NCBI RefSeq assembly: GCF_900095175.1
Contig: NZ_LT606946.1
Span: 1,643,417-1,707,416, forward strand
Origin: Polynucleobacter necessarius
GTDB taxonomy: Bacteria > Pseudomonadota > Gammaproteobacteria > Burkholderiales > Burkholderiaceae
DNA length: 64,000 bases
Reading direction: 5' to 3'
Part shown: positions 36,017-46,498 of the stretch, piece after piece
Layout: each line of letters starts with the position of its first letter
How positions within the stretch are numbered: the first letter of the stretch is position 1
Notes under the pieces: generated by a model
What the model saw: the letters and a program-made list of their open reading frames with translations, nothing else
Database searches by the model: none
Told to the model about the DNA's origin: nothing
Translations under genes and position numbers: made by a program

Positions 36017-36817
36017 ATGAGTCCGAATTGCATCCTAGAACGTGTTGCCACCACCAAATCGACGAATGATGATTTATTGGCCCGTTGGCGTGCCGGGGAA
36101 TTAATCGATCCTGTTGCCCGAATTGCCCATGAGCAGACCTCTGGCAAAGGCAGGGCTGGAAGATCTTGGCTTTCCAACCCAGAAGACACGCTATGCTTTT
36201 CCTTGGCGCACCCATTCCAAAAGCGCCCCAACGAACTGAGTGGACTCAGTCTAGTAATTGGACTAGCAGTCATTTCCGGCATTGCCGAGGCCTTAGGAAC
36301 CAGTGAAGTCGCACTCCATCAACAAGGTCTTCGACTGAAATGGCCCAATGATTTACTGCTAAATTATTCCAAACTTGGTGGCATTCTGATTGAAGGCGGG
36401 CAAAGCAATCCAAGCTCACCTACTTGGATGGTGATCGGACTGGGCCTCAATCTTCGCAATGCATTGCTGATTGAAAAGAATCTAGATGCTCAATCCTCAA
36501 TCGGCGTTGCTGCTTTGGATCAACTCGTATCTCACCAAACATCACTTCCTGATACTGAATTTATTTGGCTAAAACTCATTGAATCATTTGAAAAGTATTT
36601 AGCCCAATTTAAGCAGCATGGATTTAGCTATTTTAAAAATTCCTGGGCGCAGTGGGATGCATATAACAATCAGTCTGTTTGCATATCAGGGGCGGGCAAA
36701 GAACCTATCATCGGAATTTCTACCGGGGTTGATGACACTGGTGCACTTATCCTAAAGCAGAGGGACCAATCAATCGTCATTCATGCAGGCGATGTTTCTT
36801 TGCGAGTTCAATCATGA
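36017..36817 (+). CDS. birA: Biotin-[acetyl-CoA-carboxylase] ligase
   Basis: Attaches biotin to the carrier subunit of acetyl-CoA carboxylase. It lacks the N-terminal DNA-binding domain of E. coli BirA, so it is a ligase only (266 residues). The biotinyl-AMP loop GKGRAGRSWLSN is at about 40-51, then LKWPNDLLLNYSKLGGILIE with the catalytic lysine. It overlaps coaX by four bases, as is common in betaproteobacteria. Confidence 0.95.
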   Translation: MSPNCILERVATTKSTNDDLLARWRAGELIDPVARIAHEQTSGKGRAGRSWLSNPEDTLCFSLAHPFQKRPNELSGLSLVIGLAVISGIAEALGTSEVALHQQGLRLKWPNDLLLNYSKLGGILIEGGQSNPSSPTWMVIGLGLNLRNALLIEKNLDAQSSIGVAALDQLVSHQTSLPDTEFIWLKLIESFEKYLAQFKQHGFSYFKNSWAQWDAYNNQSVCISGAGKEPIIGISTGVDDTGALILKQRDQSIVIHAGDVSLRVQS

Positions 36818-37635
36818 GTCTGTATTTAGTATTTGATCTTGGTAATACTCGGCTGAAGTGGGCGGCTGTCGAATCAACACAAAACATTTCAGACCGAAAC
36901 AAAAAACTGTGGGCATATTCTGGATCGATTAGCAATAAATCTTTCCAGTCTCCCGAGCTACGTGCTGAGCTATCGGACTATATTTCTAAAACATTACCAA
37001 AGCCAGATGCAATTGCATTTTGCTGTGTGGCTGGTAATACTGCCATCGAAAATCTACGCAGCCTTTTTCCGCAATGGCAAGAGCTTGAGTGGAAGCAGTT
37101 TTCAGGTGGCAGTACTTATGAGGGTGTTCGCACACTCTATCAAGACCCAAGCAAGCTGGGTGCAGACCGGTGGGCTGCGCTGATTGGTGCAAGAGCACTC
37201 TCCAATACCAATACCCTGGTGATCAACGCTGGGACGGCTACAACCATTGACTTACTAGGTGGTAACGGGATTCATTATGGTGGCTGGATCTTGCCGGGCC
37301 TGAGTCTCATGCAGGAAAGCCTGCAACAAAATACAGCCCAACTTCCATTAGCAGTTCGTACTAGTAAGCCTGAAACACAAGCAGGCTTTGGCATAACAAC
37401 GGATGAAGCTATCACCGGAGGGTGTGATGCGGCTCAAATAGGAGCAATACTGCGAGCAGTGTATTTAGCCAAAGCGATGCATCATCCTGTCGAACGAATT
37501 TGGCTTGACGGTGGTAATGCCAAAATTTTGGCAAACGCGATTAAACAATTTCCTGAGCTAGCAGCACTACCTATTGAACCTATCGAAGGCTTGGTACTAC
37601 GAGGGCTTTGGGCCTGGCTCTTGCAAAATATTTGA
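36814..37635 (+). CDS. coaX: Type III pantothenate kinase
   Basis: Phosphorylates pantothenate at the first step of coenzyme A synthesis; this type is not feedback-inhibited by CoA. The ATP-binding FDLGNTRLKWA is at residues 6-16, GADRWAALIGA is the central signature, and NAGTATTIDLL the phosphate-binding motif. 273 residues. birA lies directly upstream and the gene is convergent with rfaE2. Confidence 0.96.
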   Translation: MSLYLVFDLGNTRLKWAAVESTQNISDRNKKLWAYSGSISNKSFQSPELRAELSDYISKTLPKPDAIAFCCVAGNTAIENLRSLFPQWQELEWKQFSGGSTYEGVRTLYQDPSKLGADRWAALIGARALSNTNTLVINAGTATTIDLLGGNGIHYGGWILPGLSLMQESLQQNTAQLPLAVRTSKPETQAGFGITTDEAITGGCDAAQIGAILRAVYLAKAMHHPVERIWLDGGNAKILANAIKQFPELAALPIEPIEGLVLRGLWAWLLQNI

Positions 37636-37661
37636 GACCAGCCCACTTTAATTTGAAGGGC

Positions 37662-38153
37662 TTAGCTGGTACGAATCTTTCCCAGTAGCGTTGTAGTAGA
37701 GCGCTCATATAAAAATGAGATGGCGACTGCTTTGCCACCCCAGGTTTTTACCAAACGAGTTTCCTCAAGGGTGTCGATCTCATAATCTCCACCCTTGACA
37801 TAGATATCCGGATGAATTTTTGCAATTAGATTCACTGGCGTCTGCTCTGTAAATAACACGGCTAAATCGACACTCTCCAGCGCCGCTAATAAAGCTTGTC
37901 GGTCAGCCTCGGTATTGATAGGCCTGTCATCACCCTTACCCAACATCTTGACTGAGGCATCCGAGTTCACACCAACGACCAGACTCGCTCCTAATGCTCG
38001 GGCTTGAGCTAAGTAACTAGCATGTCCGCGGTGCAAGATATCAAAGACACCGTTCGTAAATACCAGGGGTCTTGGAAGCGCGGCAATACGAGCCTCCAGC
38101 TCTGCCGGCGCACAGACTTTGGACTCAAAAGAAGGTAAAGGTAAAGAGCTCAT
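37662..38153 (-). CDS. rfaE2: D-glycero-beta-D-manno-heptose 1-phosphate adenylyltransferase
   Basis: Nucleotidyltransferase that activates heptose 1-phosphate for the lipopolysaccharide core. FTNGVFDILHRGHASYL holds the HxGH catalytic site, and the end VAISFLYERSTTTLLGKI is typical. At 163 residues it is the separate adenylyltransferase half, not fused to the kinase as in E. coli HldE. It stands alone and is divergent from the glutathione peroxidase gene. Confidence 0.94.
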   Translation of the reverse strand: MSSLPLPSFESKVCAPAELEARIAALPRPLVFTNGVFDILHRGHASYLAQARALGASLVVGVNSDASVKMLGKGDDRPINTEADRQALLAALESVDLAVLFTEQTPVNLIAKIHPDIYVKGGDYEIDTLEETRLVKTWGGKAVAISFLYERSTTTLLGKIRTS

Positions 38154-38243
38154 AGCGTCATATTAATAGCATTGAGCCAGGCTCAACGATATTTGCCAGA
38201 ATGTCTTAGACTTGGACATCCCCACCCCTTTAATAGGCTCAAG

Positions 38244-38822
38244 ATGATTCGTAACATGCCAAGGCATTTATTGGCACTTCTCTTTCTGATCGCTGCAACG
38301 CAATTGGTTCAGGCTGCGCCCCCAGCATCAACCAGCTGTAGCCCCCTGCTATCCCACACCTTCCCTAGATTGCAGGATGAAGCGCCACAAAACCTGTGCC
38401 AATACCAAGGGAAAGTCATTTTGGTCGTTAATACAGCGAGTTTTTGCGGCTTTACAAGTCAATATGAGGGTCTAGAGAAGTTATATGCCAAATATAAAGA
38501 TCGTGGCTTAGTTGTATTAGGATTTCCATCAAACGATTTTGGGCAACAAGAGCCAGGCAGCAATAAAGACATTGCTGACTTCTGCAAAAATACCTATGAC
38601 GTGAAGTTCCCCATGTTTGCCAAGAGCGCAGTCAGCGGCAGCAACCCAAATCCTTTATTTAAGATGCTCATTGCCAAAACTGGTACAACTCCTAAATGGA
38701 ATTTTTATAAATACCTCATTGATCGCAACGGTAATGTGGTGGACTCATATGGCAGCTTGACTAAACCAACAAGCAGCAGCATTACTGGTGAAATAGAAAA
38801 ACTTCTTGGAGAGAAAATTTAG
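38244..38822 (+). CDS. Glutathione peroxidase family protein, exported
   Basis: Thiol peroxidase of the GPx fold with cysteine in place of selenocysteine. From ATG 38244 (MIRNMPRHLLALLFLIAATQ) it has a signal peptide ending near VQAAPP, so the protein is periplasmic; a TTG 72 bases upstream is less likely. Active residues are Cys in NTASFCGFTSQY, Gln in FGQQEPGS and Trp in PKWNFYKY. The last base of the TAG stop codon is the first base of the next gene's GTG start, so this gene heads the damaged lipid cluster. Confidence 0.87.
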   Translation: MIRNMPRHLLALLFLIAATQLVQAAPPASTSCSPLLSHTFPRLQDEAPQNLCQYQGKVILVVNTASFCGFTSQYEGLEKLYAKYKDRGLVVLGFPSNDFGQQEPGSNKDIADFCKNTYDVKFPMFAKSAVSGSNPNPLFKMLIAKTGTTPKWNFYKYLIDRNGNVVDSYGSLTKPTSSSITGEIEKLLGEKI

Positions 38823-40204
38823 TGGGTAAGAAAAAAGTTGCCATCATTGGTGCCGGCATTTCTGGCTTAGGATGCGCATATAGACAGCACCCAGACTTAG
38901 ATCTCGCCGTATTTGAAGGTGGCAATCACATTGGGGGTCATAGCAATACAGTAGATCTCACACTAGAAACCTCTGAAGGCAAGGTGTCTCATGGGGTTGA
39001 TACTGGCTTTCTAGTATTTAATCGCAAAACCTATCCTCGATTAGTTCGTCTATTTGAAGAAATTCAAGTGCCGATTGCACCATCAGAGATGTCTTTTTCT
39101 GTATCAATAGATGCGAGCGAAAAAACGGGGCACACCAATAAGATTGAATGGGCTGGTAATGACATCAATTCTTTTTTTGGACAAAGAAGCAATTTATTCT
39201 CACTGTCATTCTGGAGAATGGCTTATGACATCCTACGATTCAATCGTCTCGCCACTCGACTCGCAGAAGAACAAATCACTGCCAAGCTTGAATACTCTGA
39301 ACCAGATGAGCGCATTAAGGATTTTTTAGATCGTAATCGCTTTAGCACTAGCTTTAGAGAAAATTATTTCCTGCCAATGATTGGTGCCATTTGGTCATGC
39401 TCTGTTGAGTAGATGCTGGAGTTTCCAATTCAGACAATGGTCCGCTTCTGTCATAACCATGGACTTTTACAAATTCAAAATCGCCCACAATGGCTTACTG
39501 TTAAGGGTGGTTCGCGAGAATATGTAAAGCTTTTGGTTGCAGCACTGGAGAAACATCAAGTCCGGTTTGTGCGCGAATCCGTTTCCCGCGTCAACACCTG
39601 TCAAGCAGAAAATTCTCAGGTTGAAGTCATTACCCCTTCAGGATCGCACTGGTTTGATGAAGTGGTTATGGCCTGTCATAGCGATCAGACTTTAGAGCTA
39701 GTACATGGTATTGACCAAGATGCCTGAAATATTTTGGCCTCTGTACCCTATCAAAAGAATCGTGCAATTTTGCATACGGACAGGAATTTTTTACCAGCTA
39801 CTGAGCGCTGTTGGGCTGCCTGGAACTACACTGCAAAATCTGGTGCAACACCAACTGCGCAACAACACGTCAGCGTCAATTATTTAATCAACCGCTTACA
39901 ACCTCTGCCTACAGCATTCAATAGCACGCAGATTATTGTGAGCCTGAACCCGCTAACTGATCCCAACCCATCCCTAGTACATGAAGAAATTCATTACTCG
40001 CATCCAGTATTTGATATGCGTGCCGTTCAGGCTCAAAAACAGCTGCCTTTAATTCAGGGTAACTCCTCAATTTGGTATTGCGGTGCATGGACTGGTTTTG
40101 GCTTTCATGAAGATGGTCTTCGTTCAGGTGAATTAGTAGCAATGGATCTGATGGAAAAAATTGCTCATCGCGTTCTACCCAGCTCCATTAAAGATATTCA
40201 GTAA
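38822..40204 (+). pseudogene. FAD-dependent amine-oxidase-like protein, two in-frame stops
   Basis: COG2907-type NAD/FAD-binding protein (461 codons) in one continuous frame broken twice. It starts with GTG 38822, and the dinucleotide motif GAGISGLG comes at residues 9-16. A TAG at 39410-39412 comes within SCSVE-stop-MLEFPIQTMV, where CAG would suit, and a TGA at 39725-39727 within DQDA-stop-NILASVPY, where CGA would suit. Homology-like sequence runs on to ENYFLP..., WNYTAKSG and GFGFHEDGLRSG. Both changes would be C-to-T. The family usually occurs with DUF1365 and cyclopropane synthase genes, which follow here. Confidence 0.9.
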
Positions 40205-40990
40205 ATGAATTTGCCAACGATTAATTTTGGGACTGTAAAGCATCGGCGTTTTCGACCCGCTAAAAATGCGTTTGGCTATGGAGTATTTACTTTATCCATT
40301 CCAATGCGTACGCGCAGGAATGACCCAACATTACTCAGCAAGCATGGTCTTAGAGACAATCAATTGGGACTCTTCTCATTCTTCGACCAAGATCATGGAT
40401 TAGGCAATACGGATAGCCTGTCCTGGATAGAAGAAATCCTTGAGGCAAATCATATTCAGCATGTTGATGGTGAGATCTGGTTACAAACCTTCCCAAGAGT
40501 CCTGGGCTACGTCTTTAATCCCGTTAGCTTTTGGATCTGCACTCAGGCCAATGGTAAGGTTCAAGCTGTATTAGCTGAAGTGAATAACACCTTTGGCGAA
40601 CGACACTGCTACCTACTCCATCATGACTCTGGCAAGGTCCTGCAATCTGGCGAGACTCTAATTAGTAAAAAGGTATTTCATGTGTCGCCTTTCTGTGACG
40701 TACGCGGGGAATACCATTTTCGCTTTTTGTTTCCTCAGAATAGTCACTCCAAGAGAAATATCGTTTGTCGAATTGAACTCCATGAGGATGAGAGTCCATT
40801 GATTAACACCAGCATCAGCGGCCTAGCTCAACCCCTGACTAAAAGCGCACTTTATCTTGCCTTCCTGCGCTACCCCCTAATGAGTCTTGGCGTGATTGGT
40901 CGCATTCATTGGCAAGCATTGAAATTATGGATAAAAGGTGTACCCTTTCATTCAAAACCCAAACCACCAGAACTTGAAATTACCCGATGA
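40205..40990 (+). CDS. DUF1365 family protein
   Basis: An intact 261-residue protein of COG3496. The start HRRFRPAKNAFGYGVFTLSI, LGYVFNPVSFWIC, VLAEVNNTFGERHCYLL and KVFHVSPFCDVRGEYHFRF are family motifs. The function is unknown; the family is linked with neighbouring FAD protein and cyclopropane-type lipid methyltransferase genes. Its start touches the FAD pseudogene stop (TAAATG) and its end overlaps cfa by four bases, so it belongs to the same operon. It is the only gene of the four without visible damage. Confidence 0.9.
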   Translation: MNLPTINFGTVKHRRFRPAKNAFGYGVFTLSIPMRTRRNDPTLLSKHGLRDNQLGLFSFFDQDHGLGNTDSLSWIEEILEANHIQHVDGEIWLQTFPRVLGYVFNPVSFWICTQANGKVQAVLAEVNNTFGERHCYLLHHDSGKVLQSGETLISKKVFHVSPFCDVRGEYHFRFLFPQNSHSKRNIVCRIELHEDESPLINTSISGLAQPLTKSALYLAFLRYPLMSLGVIGRIHWQALKLWIKGVPFHSKPKPPELEITR

Positions 40991-42230
40991 ATCGCCCCGG
41001 TCAATCACTACTGTCTCGACTCACATTCTCCCGCCCGGAGAAGCGGGAGTCTAAGCAGCAACAATATCGCGCAAGCACACGTACCCTTTTAGGTCTCTTG
41101 GCGCAATTGCGAAGTGGGCATTTGATTCTGACATTGCCAAATAATGAAGTAAGGGAATTTGGAAGCAACTCGGACCAACTGCATGCAGAGATTCAAGTTT
41201 TAGATTGGTCCGTATTTAAGCAGGTGTTATCCCATGGTGATATCGACTTTGCTGAGAGTTATATTCGAGGTGAGTGGAATACACCAGACCTCAAGGCTGT
41301 TCTGGAGCTAGCTATTCGGAACCGCACCATTCTAGAAAAAGCAATCTATGGAAGTTGGTTGGGCTCCATAGCGTATCGCCCAAGACATTGGTTTGGGGAT
41401 AACTCCAAATCTGGTAGTCGTAAAAATATTCATGCTCACTATGATCTAGGGAATGCCTTCTATACCCTTTGGCTAGACCCATCCATGAGCTATTCAAGCG
41501 CCTGGTTCTCAGAAGGTGCAAGCAATCACTGATGGAGGCGCAGCGCGCCAAAATCAAACGCATACTAGACTTCATCCATGCCAAACCAGGTGACCGATTT
41601 CTAGAGATTGGCTGTGGTTGGGGCGGATTTATGGAAGAAGCCTTACGCAATGGCAATCAAGTTACCGGCCTGACTTTATCCACAGAGCAAAAAACCTTCG
41701 CGGATACCAGACTTCTAAAGGTCACCGCAGAGGTGGGTAATCAACAACAATTCGAGGTCCGCCTTCAAGACTATCGAGACTGCGATGAGCAATTTGATGG
41801 CATTGTCTCCATTGAAATGTTTGAAGCAGTCGGCGAAAACCATTGGAATGAATATTTCCAAGCGGTTGCAAAGCGACTCAAAGCGGGTAGTCGAGCCTGC
41901 ATCCAAACTATCGTCATAGCAGAAGACTTATTTGATCGCTATCGTCGCAGTACCGACTTTATTCAGCAATATGTTTTTCCAGGTGGCATGCTACCCTCGC
42001 CAAGCAAATTCAAGGCTGCTGCTGCCAGCGCAGGACTAGAGGTGGAGGCTGAGTTTGCATTTGGTGCTGACTACGCTAAAACCTTATGTCTATGGCGCGA
42101 TAGCTTTAATCACAAGATTGAAGAAATCTATCGACTTGGCTTTGACGAGGCTTTTATTCGACCATGGAATTTCTATCTCATGTATTGCGCCGCTGGATTC
42201 TCCGAAAAGAATATTGATGTTGTGCAATAA
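40987..42230 (+). pseudogene. cfa: Cyclopropane-fatty-acid-phospholipid synthase family protein, frameshifted
   Basis: SAM-dependent methyltransferase acting on unsaturated phospholipid acyl chains. The N-terminal part ends YDLGNAFYTLWLDPSMSYSSAWFSEGA, then the frame reads SNH-stop. The other frame goes on QSLMEAQRAKIKRILD and DRFLEIGCGWGGF (SAM motif). One A missing at 41520-41521 explains it (GCA AAG CAA TCA restored). The final TAA at 42228-42230 is followed by 16 more in-frame codons (TLKHQDAIYSSNALRP) before TAA 42279-42281, and family alignment seems to run through it, so it may be a second lesion (CAA or TTA to TAA). Confidence 0.88.
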
Positions 42231-42298
42231 ACCCTCAAACACCAAGATGCTATTTACTCAAGCAATGCCCTGCGCCCATAAAACAAAAAGGAATTAAT

Positions 42299-43054
42299 TC
42301 ATTTGTAAATCAACGCATTTGGATCATCGAGGCTTCCAGCGGAATTGGTGAAGCCTGCACTCAAGCCTTCATCAAGGCTGGTGCAAAAGTCGCTCTCTCT
42401 AGTCGTCGCGCTGAGCGCCTCAATGCCCTTGCTAAATCAGCGCAGTCGGAACAAGCATTGGTACTCCCTCTTGATGTCACCGAGCAAGAACAGATCATCT
42501 CTGCCTACCAGAGAATTCTAGAGACCTGGGGTGGATTGGATCTTCTGCTATTTGTTTCGGGTGTATATACCCCCTTACGCGCTGACAATTTTGAGTTTGA
42601 GATTGCACACAAGACAATCGATGCCAACCTACTCGGCCCTATGAGAGCAGTAAGCGTTGTTTTGCCCAATATGCTCAAAGTGCATGCTGGACATATCGCC
42701 ATAGTGGGTAGCGTGGCTGGATACAGTGGATTACCAAAAGCGCTAGCTTATGGACCAAGCAAAGCAGGGATTATTAATTTCTGCGAAACCCTGTATTACG
42801 ATTTACTGCCACAGGGTGTGAGCGTGCACATGATTTCACCAGGTTTTGTAGCCACAGAAGCGACTGCACAGAATGATTTTGAAATGCCAGCACTCATCAC
42901 TGCTGACGAGGCTGCAAAAGAAATTCTCGCAGGACTACAGGCTGGAGAATTTGATATTCACTTCCCTAAGCGGTTTTCAGGATTCTTAAGATTCCTCAGA
43001 ATCCTGCCCTACCCATTCTATTTTTGGATCGTACGACGCTTCGTCAAAATCTAA
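42299..43054 (+). pseudogene. Short-chain dehydrogenase/reductase, start lost
   Basis: Classical SDR protein. The frame runs from upstream of 42299 (NQRIWIIEASSGIGEACTQAF) to 43054, with the catalytic YxxxK as YGPSKAG and a C-terminal basic/hydrophobic tail. No ATG, GTG or TTG in frame precedes the Rossmann motif; the first start in frame is TTG 42458, which would cut off the nucleotide-binding site. A fair Shine-Dalgarno (AAAAAGGA, 42285-42292) shows where translation once began. The motif GASSGIG reads EASSGIG, a GGG-to-GAG change. Both suggest inactivation. Confidence 0.78.
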
Positions 43055-43063
43055 GACTTTGAA

Positions 43064-43726
43064 TTACTTGTACTTATCCTTGCGGATTTTTTGCTCCAAG
43101 AAATCCATCACTGCAATCGCTTTAGCTTTAGTCCCAGCAATGGATGGAGAGGTCACATAGCGACCCTGCATCACAATAGTTGGTACGCCATCAATACGAT
43201 AGGTATCAGCCATCTGTCTTGCAGCACGGGCTTTAGACACAACAGCAAATGAACGGTAAGTAGCCAAGAAAGTATTGCGATCAATGCCTTGGGAAGCGAC
43301 CCAATCTGCAATCTCATTTTCAGTCATCAGACGCTTATTTTCTTTATGCATGGCATACATGACTTTGTCATTCATCGCCTCACCCTTACCCATAGCCTCC
43401 AAGGCATAGAACAGCTGGCTGTGCGGCATGAAGTCATCACGAAAGGCAACGGGTACTTTACGGAAAGTGACGTCTTTTGGTTGGCGCTTGAGCCATGCAT
43501 TGAGCTCGGGCTCAAAGTCATAGCAATGCGGGCAACCGTACCAAAAAAACTCGATGACCTCAACCTTGCTCTTGGACTCAACTGGTTGAGGGGTAGGAAG
43601 AATACGGCAATCAAAACCCTCTTCAATCTTAGGGCTTTGCGCACTAGCAATGCCTGAGAATGAAACTACCAAACTCAGAATGGCGGCAGATAAAAAAGTT
43701 CTCTTAGATTTAGATAATGTAATCAT
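43064..43726 (-). CDS. dsbA: Thiol:disulfide interchange protein DsbA
   Basis: Periplasmic oxidase that forms disulfide bonds in exported proteins. After a signal peptide (about 1-29, ending IASA) comes the thioredoxin fold with active site CPHC in FFWYGCPHCYDFEPEL and the cis-proline segment GVPTIVMQGRYVTSP. 220 residues. It starts four bases inside the end of the SPOR gene, so the two are coupled. Confidence 0.95.
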   Translation of the reverse strand: MITLSKSKRTFLSAAILSLVVSFSGIASAQSPKIEEGFDCRILPTPQPVESKSKVEVIEFFWYGCPHCYDFEPELNAWLKRQPKDVTFRKVPVAFRDDFMPHSQLFYALEAMGKGEAMNDKVMYAMHKENKRLMTENEIADWVASQGIDRNTFLATYRSFAVVSKARAARQMADTYRIDGVPTIVMQGRYVTSPSIAGTKAKAIAVMDFLEQKIRKDKYK

Positions 43727-44337
43727 GATTTACTAGATTTGATAACGTTTGGTTTAATGCCCATACTATTTAACTTATCTCGCACGGGATTGCTTTCTTC
43801 AACACTGTTATACGGACCCACACGAACACGCCATAGTGTGTTGCCATCACTTGTGATCTCACTTAATTGAGATTGAATACCCTGAATAGCCAAACTCGCT
43901 TTTTGAGCATCTGCATCCGCGCGCTTATTAAATGCGCCAACTTGCAAGAAATAAATTGCATCGGATTTTGCGACAGGGGCTGGAGGCACTTCAGCCGGCT
44001 TCTTACCATTGGCCAAATCAGCAATTGGGTCTGAGGTATCGGCGGTAGGTGTCGCAGACTTACCTTGTAAAGGTTTGTTCAAATCCAGAACTTCTGCGGG
44101 GGCAGCAGCTTCACCTTCAGCGGGTGCTGGTCCTGATTTAATGGTTAAGGGAAGATTGGGGGCTCTCACTCCAGGGCGCTCTTGGGGCGTATTTTTTGAG
44201 AGGTAAAAAGCTATTACAAAAGCAACACCTAAGCCAACCCCAAGCCCTAAAATAAAGCCAAGGATAGTGCCACCATACTCTGAACTCGTAGACTGAGTCT
44301 TTGGAGTGAAGCTGGCATGTTGATTGTTTTTTTTCAT
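43723..44337 (-). CDS. SPOR-domain inner-membrane protein (FtsN-like)
   Basis: A 204-residue protein with a short cytosolic start, one membrane helix (about 22-47, rich in Gly), a Pro/Ala-rich linker and a C-terminal SPOR domain that binds denuded peptidoglycan at the septum (FLQVGAFNKRADADAQKA to the end). A FtsN-type role in division is possible. The usual place between argS and dsbA in betaproteobacteria supports this. Confidence 0.9.
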   Translation of the reverse strand: MKKNNQHASFTPKTQSTSSEYGGTILGFILGLGVGLGVAFVIAFYLSKNTPQERPGVRAPNLPLTIKSGPAPAEGEAAAPAEVLDLNKPLQGKSATPTADTSDPIADLANGKKPAEVPPAPVAKSDAIYFLQVGAFNKRADADAQKASLAIQGIQSQLSEITSDGNTLWRVRVGPYNSVEESNPVRDKLNSMGIKPNVIKSSKS

Positions 44338-44387
44338 CGTGTCCCAATCCTTCTTTTTACTTCTTAAGCGCTAACGAGTACTACAGC

Positions 44388-46115
44388 TTACATCTTAGCG
44401 GGTGCTGATACACCCAATACTTTTAATCCATTTTCAAGCACTTGACGAGTTGCCGATAGCAATGCAAGACGAGCTAATTTCAATGCAGGGTCATCGACCA
44501 AAACGCGGTCGGCGTTATAGAAGGTATGAAAATCTCCCGCCAAATCACGCAAGTAGAAAGCCAATGCATGTGGAGCTAAATCTGCCGCTGCATCAGTGAG
44601 CATTTCTGGATATTCAGCCAAACGACGCAAGAGATGATCTGAGGCTTTGCTTTTCAGCAGGGAAAGATCCGCGCCCTTCAGGTCAGAAACCTGCCCACCC
44701 CATTGAGTCAAGATGGAGCAAATACGCGCATGGGCGTATTGCACATAGAACACGGGGTTTTCATCATTTTGCTGTAAAGCCAAATCAACATCAAATACAA
44801 ACTCCGTATCAGCCTTTCTGGAGATGAGGAAGAAATGTACGGCATCTCGTCCACGCTGAAGCGCTAATTCACGTTCATCAGGAGTCATCTCTGGCGTAAC
44901 GCCACCGGACCACTCAACCAAGTCACGCACAGTCACATAAGAGCCTGCACGCTTAGAAATTTTGACTTCCTCGCCATGACGCATCACAGTCACCATCTTG
45001 TGAAGTACATACTCGGGATAGGTTTTCGGAATCTCCCAACCACGCTTCTGAGCCACACCCTGCAAGCCCGAACGCACACGAGCAATCGTGCCATGGTGAT
45101 CGCTGCCTTGGACGTTAATCACTTTTTCAAAGCCACGATTCCATTTGCTGGAGTGATAAGCGATATCAGGAACAAAGTAAGTAAAGCTGCCATCAGACTT
45201 ACGCATAACACGATCTTTATCGTCACCGTCGTCTGTTGTCTTTAGCCAAAGCGCGCCTTCAGACTCATAGGTCTTACCAATACTCTGTAGCTCGTCGACA
45301 ATTTTTGCAACACTGCCATCGGTATACAAAGAAGACTCTAGGTAATAGCAATCAAACTTCACGCCAAATGTTTTCAGATCGATATCTTGTTCATTGCGCA
45401 AATACGCCACGGCAAATTGACGAATAGCCTCAAGATCATCTTTATATTCAGATGAAGCCTTAAAAGCAGCGGCAATCTCCGCAATATACTCACCGTTGTA
45501 AGCACTCTCTGGCCAGGCGGCATCACCTGGTTTAAGTCCATTTAATCTAGCCTGAACTGAGAGAGCCAAGTTCGCAATCTGTACCCCAGCATCGTTGTAA
45601 TAAAACTCGCGGTGCACCTTAATACCTTGAGTTGCTAATAAGTTTGCTAGTGCATCGCCTAGCGCAGCTTGACGGCCATGACCAACGTGTAGTGGTCCAG
45701 TGGGATTGGCAGACACAAACTCAATCATCGCGCTGGAGACTGGAGCCACTTCTGGAGCTAACCGACCAAACTGGGGTCCTTCCGTGAGGACTTCTTGCAC
45801 CACCGCAGTTTTAGCGGTGTTACTCAAGCGAAAGTTAATAAATCCAGGGCCCGCGATTTCGCATGAAGCAATGAGGTCACCATAGCCGGGTTGCCGCTCC
45901 AAACGCTCAACCAGTGCTTGCGCTAGCTCCCTGGGATTTGGCTTCCAAGCCTTAGAAAGCTGGAGGGCAATATTACAAGCAACATCACCATGGTCTACCG
46001 CCTTAGGGCGCTCTAAACGAGGTGTTGGGGCGTCACCCAAACCACGCTCTTGAGCTAAACCCTGGAGGGCAGCACTCAGCATTTCAATTAAACGATTTTT
46101 ATTAGTTAACAACAT
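44388..46115 (-). CDS. argS: Arginyl-tRNA synthetase
   Basis: Class I synthetase charging tRNA-Arg, 575 residues. The HIGH-like motif is [14 protein letters not shown] after [17 protein letters not shown] is the KMSKS-like loop. The N-terminal Add1 domain, KPNPRELAQ, and the DALR anticodon-binding end are present. It heads the argS-SPOR-dsbA unit and is divergent from the DUF1840 gene. Confidence 0.97.
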   Translation of the reverse strand: MLLTNKNRLIEMLSAALQGLAQERGLGDAPTPRLERPKAVDHGDVACNIALQLSKAWKPNPRELAQALVERLERQPGYGDLIASCEIAGPGFINFRLSNTAKTAVVQEVLTEGPQFGRLAPEVAPVSSAMIEFVSANPTGPLHVGHGRQAALGDALANLLATQGIKVHREFYYNDAGVQIANLALSVQARLNGLKPGDAAWPESAYNGEYIAEIAAAFKASSEYKDDLEAIRQFAVAYLRNEQDIDLKTFGVKFDCYYLESSLYTDGSVAKIVDELQSIGKTYESEGALWLKTTDDGDDKDRVMRKSDGSFTYFVPDIAYHSSKWNRGFEKVINVQGSDHHGTIARVRSGLQGVAQKRGWEIPKTYPEYVLHKMVTVMRHGEEVKISKRAGSYVTVRDLVEWSGGVTPEMTPDERELALQRGRDAVHFFLISRKADTEFVFDVDLALQQNDENPVFYVQYAHARICSILTQWGGQVSDLKGADLSLLKSKASDHLLRRLAEYPEMLTDAAADLAPHALAFYLRDLAGDFHTFYNADRVLVDDPALKLARLALLSATRQVLENGLKVLGVSAPAKM

Positions 46116-46150
46116 AGATAAGTGAGTTTATCAGGTGGTAAGCTATCGAA

Positions 46151-46468
46151 ATGATCTATCAATTTCGCTCCAAAGCGGGTCCTGACGTCATCATGCTGGC
46201 TGATCTGACCCAGCGAATCTTTGACATTTTGGGCCGCCCATTAGAGCCCAGAGGTATTTTGACGGTTGAGCAAATCCCAACCCTCATCATCGCCTTAGAA
46301 ACGGCCATCCTCAAAGATTTGGAAGATCGAACTAAAAACAATGCAGCTGATCAAGAAAATACCGAAAAACCGAAGCTTGCCGATAGACTGGGGCAGCGCG
46401 CCTATCCCTTCCTAGAGCTCATGAAGCAGGCTAGAGCCAAGGATGAACCGGTGATGTGGGGCGTATAA
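46151..46468 (+). CDS. DUF1840 family protein
   Basis: A 105-residue protein matching DUF1840 by start and end: MIYQFRSKAGPDVIMLAD and the closing VMWGV. The family has no known function and is found mainly in betaproteobacteria and gammaproteobacteria. The middle is helical and charged. It is convergent with metH, 30 bases between stops. Confidence 0.88.
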   Translation: MIYQFRSKAGPDVIMLADLTQRIFDILGRPLEPRGILTVEQIPTLIIALETAILKDLEDRTKNNAADQENTEKPKLADRLGQRAYPFLELMKQARAKDEPVMWGV

Positions 46469-46498
46469 ACCCCAGCACCCCACTCCAATAAAGCAGAC

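Noticed and set aside
37638..37671. Possible terminator between coaX and rfaE2
   Set aside because: The CCAGC/GCTGG stem is interrupted and has no T run on either strand.
38822..40204. TGA and TAG as recoded codons (selenocysteine or alternative code) in the FAD oxidoreductase
   Set aside because: No Sec-insertion hairpin was seen after the TGA. Two different stops occur in one gene, TAG and TGA still end intact genes, and neighbouring genes are damaged too; nonsense mutation is simpler.
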